DNA of 9,733 nt, taken from positions 32,508 to 42,240 of the forward strand of contig DFYJ01000073.1 in NCBI GenBank assembly GCA_002383325.1, read 5' to 3'. This DNA is from Candidatus Aminicenantes bacterium UBA4085 (GTDB lineage Bacteria > Acidobacteriota > Aminicenantia > Aminicenantales > UBA4085). Shown in pieces: positions 1 through 5,541 of the stretch (position 1 is the first letter of the stretch; every line of letters starts with the position of its first letter). Below the pieces are notes generated by a model. That model was not told the DNA's origin. It saw only the letters and a list, made by a program, of their open reading frames with translations, and ran no database searches. The position numbers and the translations under genes are program-made.

Positions 1-1
1 C

Positions 2-1441
2 GCCGATCGGCTGGCACTCACCCCGCCTATGGGCTGGTATCCCTGGAACATCTTCGGCGAGGACCCCCAGAACGAGAAGCTGATCAAGGAGATCGCCGAC
101 GCGGTCGTCTCCAGCGGGATGAAGGATGCCGGTTATGCCTACGTCGGGCCGGACGAGGGCATCTGCTTCTCCCGGGGCGCGGATGGAAGGCTGACGACCA
201 ATCTCGAGCGCTATCCCAGCGGGTTGGGCGGGCTGGGCGACTACATTCACGGCCTGGGGTTGAAGTATGCCCTTTACACCGACGCGGGGGCGAAGACCTG
301 CAGCGGGGCCATGCCCGGGACCAAGGGGTATGAGAGGGATGACATGCGGTCGTTCGCCGAGTGGCGGGCCGACTACATCAAGATTGATTGGTGCAACTCG
401 GATGGCCAGGATATCGTCAAGACCTACTCGCTGCTGGGACAGGCCCAGCGCGAGGCGGGCAGGCCGGTTGTCCATAGCCTGTGTTCGTGGGGCGAGGGTT
501 ATCCCTGGCGATGGGCCGGGAAAATCGGACACATGTGGCGGGCGACGTCCGATATCTGCGGCCCCGGGAACGTGGATTGGGCCAGAGCGGTGCGGATCGC
601 CATGGCCAACGAACGGCTGGGAGAGTACGCCGGGCCGGGGCGCTGGAACGATCCCGACATGATGATCGTCGGCATGAACGGGCTCTCGGACGTCCAGAAC
701 CGCAGCCTCTTCAGCCTGTGGTGTGTCATGGCCTCGCCGCTCATGGCCGGCAACGACGTGCGCGGCATGGCGCCGGAGACGATCGCCGTGCTGACCAACC
801 TGGAGGCGATCGCCGTCGACCAGGATCCGCTGGGCATCCAGGGGCGGATCGTCTGGGACGATGGGAACATCAGCTTGTGGGCCGGGAAGCCGCTGTTCGA
901 CGGCAGCCGGGCCGCGTTGCTCTTCTACCAGGGCCGGTACAAGGCCAAACAGAAAATCCTGTGGGAGGAGATCGGGTTCAAGGCGGAGGATTCTCTCTAT
1001 GTGCGCGATCTGTGGAAGCACGAGACGACCGGGCCGTTCAAGGAGGGCGTGACCTTAACGGCGGAAGCCAACGGGGTTTCGTTCATCCGGGTCTCAAAGA
1101 CCGGCGAGTTCCCAATCCCCCCGATCATCGTGGCGGACACGTACCGTGTCGCCTTGAAGGCGGGCGGAGAGCCCGCGAAGCCGGTTGCCGGGAAGATCAC
1201 GGTTGTGAACAAGGGCAGCTCGGAGCTGGCGGCTTGGAAGGTCGATCCGAAGTCGGTCCCGGCTTGGCTGAAAGTGAGCGTCGAGGTGAGCGGTCGGAGC
1301 CAGACGTTCGTCAACGCCGCGAATCCGGCCGGATTGATGAAAGGGACGTATCACGCCCAGGTCCGGGCCGACAACGTCGAGCCGATCTCGGGCAAACCGA
1401 TGTCAGCCCTGTATTACGACGTCGACCTGGAGATCCAATAG
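2..1441 (+). CDS. GH27 alpha-galactosidase-like glycoside hydrolase, 5' end missing
   Basis: This is a retaining exo-glycosidase of family GH27 (alpha-galactosidase or alpha-N-acetylgalactosaminidase group), probably exported. The frame is open from base 2 and reads ADRLALTPPMGWYPWN, the usual GH27 mature start (LALTPPMGWNSWN in many members). The ATG at 29 is therefore internal, and the true start with any signal peptide lies left of the window. The (beta/alpha)8 barrel shows DYIKIDWC, with the expected nucleophile Asp at codon 386-388. It also shows MWRATSDI, with the expected acid/base Asp at codon 551-553, and the family motif RWNDPDMMIVG near 640-675. A beta-sandwich domain follows (about 850-1105). 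A further domain of about 105 residues (about 1119-1438) looks Ig- or BACON-like and may bind sugar or act as a spacer. The stop TAG at 1439-1441 is formed by the end of repeat copy 1. The exact substrate is not readable from sequence. Confidence 0.9.
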   Translation, partial: ADRLALTPPMGWYPWNIFGEDPQNEKLIKEIADAVVSSGMKDAGYAYVGPDEGICFSRGADGRLTTNLERYPSGLGGLGDYIHGLGLKYALYTDAGAKTCSGAMPGTKGYERDDMRSFAEWRADYIKIDWCNSDGQDIVKTYSLLGQAQREAGRPVVHSLCSWGEGYPWRWAGKIGHMWRATSDICGPGNVDWARAVRIAMANERLGEYAGPGRWNDPDMMIVGMNGLSDVQNRSLFSLWCVMASPLMAGNDVRGMAPETIAVLTNLEAIAVDQDPLGIQGRIVWDDGNISLWAGKPLFDGSRAALLFYQGRYKAKQKILWEEIGFKAEDSLYVRDLWKHETTGPFKEGVTLTAEANGVSFIRVSKTGEFPIPPIIVADTYRVALKAGGEPAKPVAGKITVVNKGSSELAAWKVDPKSVPAWLKVSVEVSGRSQTFVNAANPAGLMKGTYHAQVRADNVEPISGKPMSALYYDVDLEIQ

Positions 1442-1548
1442 GGGTCAGGTCTTAAGATTCAAGATATCTTCGATGATCTGACGATTTTCCGTCTTAAATG
1501 ACAAAAAACGTCACGAGATAACTTGAATCTTAAGACCTGACCCCTATT
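1437..1548 (+). repeat. Hairpin repeat, copy 1 (104-base core with 23-base identical arms)
   Basis: The core runs from GGGG at 1441 to CCCC at 1544. The arms 1441-1463 and 1522-1544 are perfect inverted complements, starting GGGGTCAGGTCTTAAG. Pairing extends outward through ATA/TAT to 1437 and 1548, giving 27 paired bases per arm. A second imperfect stem lies inside: TGACG at 1479-1483 pairs with CGTCA at 1509-1513, and GTC at 1491-1493 with GAC at 1499-1501. The left flank of the inner part carries the palindrome AAGATATCTT (1461-1470). The element is more AT-rich than the flanking genes. It fills the whole gap between two convergent genes, and its two ends form the TAG stops of both. It contains no open frame of its own, so any mobility would need an enzyme supplied from elsewhere. 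Confidence 0.93.
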
Positions 1549-1552
1549 TTTT
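1441..1552 (+). terminator. Candidate terminator of the GH27 gene, formed by repeat copy 1
   Basis: Read on the plus strand, the long hairpin ends in CCCC and is followed by TATTTTTT (1545-1552), the arrangement of an intrinsic terminator, directly after the GH27 stop. The stem is much longer than usual and the T run is offset by two bases. On the minus strand the hairpin is followed by TATTGG with no T run, so termination of the opposing gene is less well supported. Confidence 0.4.
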
Positions 1553-3448
1553 CATCGGCAGGATGATCCGCGAAGGGCGGCTTTTCGACCGATAGACGGT
1601 CTGGGTTGCCGCCGTATAATCCCCGGTTGCAGCCGCAAAGATGCTCTCCACGTATTTCTGGGGATTGCGGTCGTAAAGTGGGAACCAGGTGCTCTGCACC
1701 TGAACCATGATCCGATGGCCCTTGCGGAAGGTGTGGTCCGCCCAGCGCAGATCGACGGTGACGTCTTCCACCGCTCCCGGCGTCACCGGTTCGGGCTTCT
1801 CGAAGCTCTTGCGGTAGCGGGCCCGTAGGATGTCCCCGGCGACCATCAATTGGTAGCCGCCCATTCTCGGCTCATCGAAAACGACCTCGGGATAGACGTC
1901 GATCAGCTTGACGACCCAGTCGCAGTCGCTGCCGGTCGTGGCGGCGGAGAGCTTGGCCAGCACGGCCCCGGAGATCGTCACGTCCTCCTCCAACACCCCG
2001 GTTTCCCAGCTCAGGACGTCGGGCCGGCCGTGCACGAACCTCTGATCCATGGTCTGCCAGATGCCCCAATCCGAGCCGGCGGCGTGGTAGGTCTCCTGCA
2101 CGGGCCGCGGGCGATAGGGGACGGGATGGGCGGGATCAGAGACATACGTGTCGCGAGCCGACTCTCCCTCTTCCGTCGGCGGCTCGAACGAAAGCCGGCC
2201 GCCCTCGCGAAGATAGAGCGCGCGCTCCTCGTAATCCCGCTTCGGCGGCCAGGTCTCGTGCGTTGTCCAGACGTTGGCACCCGTGCGGAAGGTCGTGACC
2301 TCGGCCAGTTCGAATCCCTCCCGGCCCTTAAGATGCTTGGCGAAGAAAGGCGCCTGGATCTTTTCCCGGTAATAGGCGCCTGTCTCGCTGCTGAACGTGA
2401 TCCGGCCGAGTTTGTCGCCCGGGCCGGCCGACCAGCCGCCGTGGTTCCATGGCCCGACCACCAAATGGCTCAGGCCGGCCTTGTCGCTCTTCTCATAGGC
2501 CAGGTAGATCGAGAGCGGCCCATAGAAGTCCTCCTGGTCCCACCAGCCGGCCACAGTCAGAGTCGGCACCTTGGGCTCCTTCACCAGCAGGTCCAGGGCC
2601 TTGCCTTGCCAGAAGGAGTCCCAGGCCGGATGGTTCAGGAAATTGTTCCAGGTTGGAATGCGTCCCTGGAGATGCTTGGCGTTCACATTGGACAGCGGTC
2701 CGAGGGCTAGGTACCAGTCGTAGGTGTCGTAGCGGTCGAAGCGGAAGCGAGGCACGTCCCGCGGCCATTCCATGCGGACCGCGTATTCGAAGCCGTAAGT
2801 CAGGCGGAAGGCGCCGTTGTGGAAGAAGTCGTCGCCCATCCACATGTCCCCGGCCGGGGCCTGCGGCGAGATTGCCTTGAGGGCCGGGTGGGGCTCCAGA
2901 GCGGCCTGGACCGTCGTCCAGCCGTCGTAGGAGACCCCGAACACGCCAGCGCGGCCATTGTTGGCGGGGACGTTCTTGACCAGCCAATCGATGGTGTCCC
3001 AGGCGTCGGTCGACTCGTCGGTCGCCTTGAGGTCGGCTCGGTCGGTCCGCAGCGGGCGGATCATGATGAACTGACCCTCGGATTTCCCGCGGCCGCGGAT
3101 GTCCTGGAAGACGAAGATATAGCCGTCGCGAAAAAGCTCCTGGTAGCGGCGCTTGATGGATTCCGATGTCCGCCCGCTTGCCCCGTAAGGGGTCCGGTCC
3201 ATAAGAAAGGGGAGAGGCTCGGCGGCGATGGCGGGCGCCCAGATGGCGGTATAGAGCTTGATCCCGTCGCGCATGGGGATCATCGCCTCGGTCAGGGTGA
3301 ACGAAGCGTCGACGACCGCCTGGGTCGGCTGCGTTTGAGCCGGGGCGGCGGCCGCGGCGCCTGCGCCGGACGGCGATGCGCCAAGGATGAAGAGGACGCA
3401 CACCGCCATGATCGCGGCCGTGCCGAAGCTGATTTTCCGTGAATTCAT
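1544..3448 (-). CDS. Secreted CocE/NonD (S15-type) alpha/beta hydrolase
   Basis: This 634-residue serine hydrolase belongs to the X-Pro dipeptidyl-peptidase S15 / CocE group, which cleaves acyl, ester or peptide bonds depending on the member. Residues 1-31 form a signal peptide (basic start, hydrophobic stretch AAIMAVCVLFILG, Ala-rich cleavage region), so the product is exported. The alpha/beta-hydrolase domain begins at MIPMRDGIKLYTAIWAP. The nucleophile elbow GVSYDGW gives Ser173, GWWDQEDF gives Asp304 and VGPWNHGGW gives His336, which is a complete triad. Residues from about 385 to the end match the C-terminal jelly-roll domain of this family. The start is fixed by AAGGAG seven bases upstream. 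The gene follows the GNAT gene with a 12-base gap and an overlapping ribosome-binding site, so the two are probably co-transcribed. The last codons are AAA AAA TAG, with the TAG lying in repeat copy 1. The substrate is unknown. Confidence 0.9.
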   Translation of the reverse strand: MNSRKISFGTAAIMAVCVLFILGASPSGAGAAAAAPAQTQPTQAVVDASFTLTEAMIPMRDGIKLYTAIWAPAIAAEPLPFLMDRTPYGASGRTSESIKRRYQELFRDGYIFVFQDIRGRGKSEGQFIMIRPLRTDRADLKATDESTDAWDTIDWLVKNVPANNGRAGVFGVSYDGWTTVQAALEPHPALKAISPQAPAGDMWMGDDFFHNGAFRLTYGFEYAVRMEWPRDVPRFRFDRYDTYDWYLALGPLSNVNAKHLQGRIPTWNNFLNHPAWDSFWQGKALDLLVKEPKVPTLTVAGWWDQEDFYGPLSIYLAYEKSDKAGLSHLVVGPWNHGGWSAGPGDKLGRITFSSETGAYYREKIQAPFFAKHLKGREGFELAEVTTFRTGANVWTTHETWPPKRDYEERALYLREGGRLSFEPPTEEGESARDTYVSDPAHPVPYRPRPVQETYHAAGSDWGIWQTMDQRFVHGRPDVLSWETGVLEEDVTISGAVLAKLSAATTGSDCDWVVKLIDVYPEVVFDEPRMGGYQLMVAGDILRARYRKSFEKPEPVTPGAVEDVTVDLRWADHTFRKGHRIMVQVQSTWFPLYDRNPQKYVESIFAAATGDYTAATQTVYRSKSRPSRIILPMKK

Positions 3449-3455
3449 GTTGACG

Positions 3456-3461
3456 CTCCTT
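3456..3461 (-). promoter_or_regulatory. Ribosome-binding site of the CocE/S15 gene, touching the GNAT stop codon
   Basis: The minus strand reads AAGGAG CGTCAAC ATG, a strong Shine-Dalgarno with seven bases to the start. It overlaps the TAA stop of the upstream GNAT gene (3461-3463) by one base, which favours translational coupling and supports the chosen start. Confidence 0.75.
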
Positions 3462-4318
3462 TATCCTTTGCCCGCAGTTCCGATCGCCAGAAGGCCCGGC
3501 TGGAGGCCGACCGGGTCTCCCTCGCCCAGAGCCATACGGCGGGACGGCTCGCGCTTTTCCTCAAATCCCAGCCGCCGCATCAAAGCGACAGCCCGAGTGT
3601 TGATATCCAGGACGCCGACTTGGATGTCCACATCCCCGGCGCCCATGGCGAAGCCCCGCAGAAGGAAAGCCGCGTGCCGGCCGGCATCGGCGGACCAGAT
3701 CGGCCCGGGCCAGCAGAAGCCCTCTCTCCGCCGGCCGAAGATATAGCCGACGATCCTTCCCTCCTTGAGCCGAACCCAGGCCAGCTCGGGGTATTGGTCC
3801 AAGCGCCGCTTGAGGAAGAAAGACCGATCAGCGCCGAAAGCCCGCAGGTCGATGGCCGAGACCTTCGGAAGATCGCCGTATCCCATGGGCCAAACGCCCG
3901 CCCCCCGGCTGGGCGGAATGCGGCCACGGAAGCGGCGGGACAGCGAAACTGTCTTGAAGCCCCGGGTCTCGTAGAACGCTGCGGCCTTGGGCACGGCGTC
4001 GAGGGAGACCGATCGGCATCCCCGACCTCGCAGATACGACAAGGCTCGATCGAAGAGGATGGGGCCCAGGCCGAGGCCCCGGTAGGCACGCGAGACTATC
4101 ATCTCGCCCAGAAATCCGGCTTGCCCATAGACAGTGGCGACGCAGACAGCGGCCGGTTCGCCGCCGTACTCGAGAATGAGGCAGCCGTCAGGGTCATGGT
4201 CCAAGAAAGCCAAAAAGTCGTCGGATGTCTCGGAGGTCCATCCTTCGGCAGCGGCCCAACTGCCCATGATGGGGGCATCGGCGGCCTTCATCGTCCGGAT
4301 CGCGATTCCCGCGCTCAC
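3461..4318 (-). CDS. GNAT N-acetyltransferase with two tandem GNAT-like domains
   Basis: This 285-residue cytoplasmic protein is predicted to move an acetyl group from acetyl-CoA to an amine. The N-terminal domain (about 5-125) has the acetyl-CoA loop R-x-x-G-x-G in SRAYRGLGLGPILF (Arg80, Gly83, Gly85) and the family ending AFYETRGF (114-121). The second half (about 145-270) is GNAT-related in the manner of proteins with an Acetyltransf_18-type C-terminal domain, with NTRAVALMRRLGF (240-252) as its equivalent of the GNAT end motif. The start codon is GTG at 4316-4318. An ATG nine codons inside would cut the first strand of the fold (IAIRTM), so the GTG is preferred. A GGAG lies about 11 bases upstream. 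It is probably the first gene of an operon with the CocE/S15 hydrolase. The acceptor substrate cannot be told, and the pairing with a secreted hydrolase gives no clear hint. Confidence 0.85.
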   Translation of the reverse strand: MSAGIAIRTMKAADAPIMGSWAAAEGWTSETSDDFLAFLDHDPDGCLILEYGGEPAAVCVATVYGQAGFLGEMIVSRAYRGLGLGPILFDRALSYLRGRGCRSVSLDAVPKAAAFYETRGFKTVSLSRRFRGRIPPSRGAGVWPMGYGDLPKVSAIDLRAFGADRSFFLKRRLDQYPELAWVRLKEGRIVGYIFGRRREGFCWPGPIWSADAGRHAAFLLRGFAMGAGDVDIQVGVLDINTRAVALMRRLGFEEKREPSRRMALGEGDPVGLQPGLLAIGTAGKG

Positions 4319-4357
4319 GTACGATGATGCTCCATGGCAAATTCGGCCTTAAGACGT

Positions 4358-4363
4358 ATTATG
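4358..4363 (-). promoter_or_regulatory. Candidate -10 element for the GNAT-CocE/S15 operon
   Basis: The minus strand reads CATAAT, matching TATAAT at five of six positions, about 40 bases before the GTG start in a region otherwise free of coding sequence. No good -35 hexamer is seen 17 bases upstream (only a T-rich stretch, TTTTTC), so the call is weak. Repeat copy 2 begins about 26 bases further upstream. Confidence 0.3.
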
Positions 4364-4388
4364 CGACGTTTCTCCGTGCAGAAAAAGA

Positions 4389-4492
4389 GGGGTCAGGTCT
4401 TAAGATTCAAGATATCTTCGATGAACTGCCGATTTTCCGTCGCGAGCGACAAAAAACGGCATAAGAAAACTTGAATCTTAAGACCTGACCCC
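4389..4492 (+). repeat. Hairpin repeat, copy 2 (between divergent genes)
   Basis: This has the same 104-base length and orientation as copy 1. The arms 4389-4411 and 4470-4492 are identical to those of copies 1 and 3. The inner stem is the best paired of the three: TGCCG (4427-4431) with CGGCA (4457-4461), and GTCGC with GCGAC around a GA loop (4438-4449). By hand alignment it differs from copy 1 at about 11 positions and from copy 3 at about 8, all in the centre. Unlike the other two it lacks the TA next to the GGGG/CCCC ends (AGAGGGGTC on the left, CCCCCAAC on the right), carries no stop codon for a neighbour and has no T run. It lies between the GNAT gene (-) and the SpeD-like gene (+), just upstream of the latter's candidate promoter. 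Confidence 0.93.
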
Positions 4493-4506
4493 CAACTTAT
4501 CTTGAA

Positions 4507-4534
4507 TTGACACCGCCATATAAGCGAAGATAAG
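4507..4534 (+). promoter_or_regulatory. Candidate sigma-70-like promoter of the SpeD-like gene
   Basis: TTGACA at 4507-4512 is a consensus -35 hexamer. GATAAG at 4529-4534 lies 16 bases further on and matches TATAAT at four positions. Transcription would start near 4541, about 17 bases before the ATG, leaving a short leader with GAGGAA (4547-4552) as ribosome-binding site. The -35 lies 14 bases past the end of repeat copy 2, so the hairpin borders the promoter. Confidence 0.45.
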
Positions 4535-4557
4535 GGCGCTTCAAGCGAGGAACAGCC

Positions 4558-5382
4558 ATGCATCACTTCACCCTGGACGCCTTCCGCGGCTACCGCTCGC
4601 GGCTCGACGACATCCACCTCGTCCACGAGGTCCTGGACGAGCTGCCTCTCGAGCTCGGGCTAAAGGCCGTCATGCCGCCTTTCGTCCTGCCGTACTATAA
4701 CGGCGTCATTCCCGAGGACTGCGGCATCAGCGCCTTCGTCTTTCTGGCCGGCGGACACTTCACGATCCACACCTTCTCGTTCCGCGAATCCTATTTCGTC
4801 GACATTGTCCATCCCGAGCCGTTCGACCCCAAGCGGGTGGAGTCGCTGATCATGGACGTGTTTCCGGCCGATCGCAAGACCCGCCAGATGGCCCTGCGCG
4901 GCGGCAAGACGCCGGCCTTCCCCCCGACGCCCATCGACCCCGGCCGCGACTTCGGCCCCCACCTGATGCTGGACTTCGCCAAGCTGAAGTCGATCCCAAG
5001 CCTGGACGGGCTGGTCGAGCAGTTTGATCAGCTGCCGGGCAAGATCGGCATGACGCCCATCATGCGCCCCTATCCCATCCGGACCGATGTCGGCGGCGAG
5101 AAGATCGTCTCCATCATGACTATGATCGCCGAGAGCCACATCAGCCTGCATCTCTTCCCGAAGCAGAAGCGGGCCTTTCTGGACCTCTTTTCCTGCACCT
5201 TCTTCGACACGGAGCCGGTCGTCAAGGAGCTTCGCCACAGCCTCGAGGGAACCGTGACCGCGGTCCAGCTCATCTCCCGCGGCTCCCAGTACAAGAAGCT
5301 CCGCACCAGCGCCGACCAGAAGACGAGCGAATCGCGGACCTGGCTTGGAAACGTCTTCCCGTCCCCGCCTGGTCGAAAATAG
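4558..5382 (+). CDS. Tandem-domain S-adenosylmethionine decarboxylase-like protein (SpeD family fusion)
   Basis: This 274-residue pyruvoyl-type decarboxylase homologue probably makes decarboxylated SAM for spermidine synthesis. SpeD-family arginine or ornithine decarboxylation is an alternative. Bacterial SpeD chains of the Thermotoga type are about 130 residues, while this protein is two such domains joined (about 1-110 and 130-245). The second has IAESHISLHLF: Ser193 is the predicted self-cleavage serine that becomes the pyruvoyl group. Ser185, His198 and Cys213 fall exactly at the spacings of T. maritima Ser55, His68 and Cys83. The first domain has FLAGGHFTIHTF: the cleavage Ser is Gly66 and the Cys position is Pro86, but the Ser55 and His68 equivalents (Ser58, His71) are kept. 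The start ATG has GAGGAA five bases upstream and falls right at the fold (HHFTLDAF). The last 25 residues look like a disordered tail. No spermidine synthase gene is adjacent. Confidence 0.85.
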   Translation: MHHFTLDAFRGYRSRLDDIHLVHEVLDELPLELGLKAVMPPFVLPYYNGVIPEDCGISAFVFLAGGHFTIHTFSFRESYFVDIVHPEPFDPKRVESLIMDVFPADRKTRQMALRGGKTPAFPPTPIDPGRDFGPHLMLDFAKLKSIPSLDGLVEQFDQLPGKIGMTPIMRPYPIRTDVGGEKIVSIMTMIAESHISLHLFPKQKRAFLDLFSCTFFDTEPVVKELRHSLEGTVTAVQLISRGSQYKKLRTSADQKTSESRTWLGNVFPSPPGRK

Positions 5383-5424
5383 ATCCTTTTCTTCTGTCTC
5401 CGGGAATGATCATCGGTTCGGGTG

Positions 5425-5538
5425 AAATAGGGGTCAGGTCTTAAGATTCAAGATATCTTCGAGGAACTGACGATTTTCCGTCTCGAGTAACAAAAAACGT
5501 TACAAGAAAACTTGAATCTTAAGACCTGACCCCTATTT
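5425..5538 (+). repeat. Hairpin repeat, copy 3
   Basis: The core is 5430-5533 (104 bases, same orientation), with arms 5430-5452 and 5511-5533 identical to the other copies. Pairing extends through AAATA/TATTT to 5425 and 5538, giving 28 paired bases per arm. The inner stem TGACG (5468-5472) faces CGTTA (5498-5502), so one pair is a G-T/G-U wobble. The element fills most of the gap between the convergent SpeD-like and tricorn genes. Its right end supplies the TAG stop (5533-5535, minus strand) of the tricorn gene. The left end, ATAGGGG, also carries a TAG, but the SpeD-like gene has already ended at 5382. Confidence 0.93.
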
Positions 5539-5541
5539 TTT
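5430..5541 (+). terminator. Candidate terminator of the SpeD-like gene, formed by repeat copy 3
   Basis: The hairpin is followed on the plus strand by TATTTTTT (5534-5541), the same arrangement as at copy 1. It begins about 47 bases after the SpeD-like stop, and no other hairpin plus T run is visible between them. On the minus strand only TATTT follows, so termination in that direction is less likely. Confidence 0.4.

Noticed and set aside
1850..2710. A 286-codon open frame opposite the CocE/S15 gene
   Set aside because: Shadow frame in GC-rich DNA; the minus strand encodes a complete hydrolase with an intact triad.
3620..4327. A 235-codon open frame opposite the GNAT gene
   Set aside because: Shadow of the GNAT gene with no family motif.
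4393..4626. A 77-codon minus-strand frame running from the SpeD-like gene through repeat copy 2
   Set aside because: It overlaps the start of a well-supported gene, and its second half is only the translated hairpin repeat.
1437..5538. CRISPR array
   Set aside because: There are only three repeats, each palindromic and 104 bases long, separated by coding genes of 0.9-2.8 kb and not by uniform short spacers.
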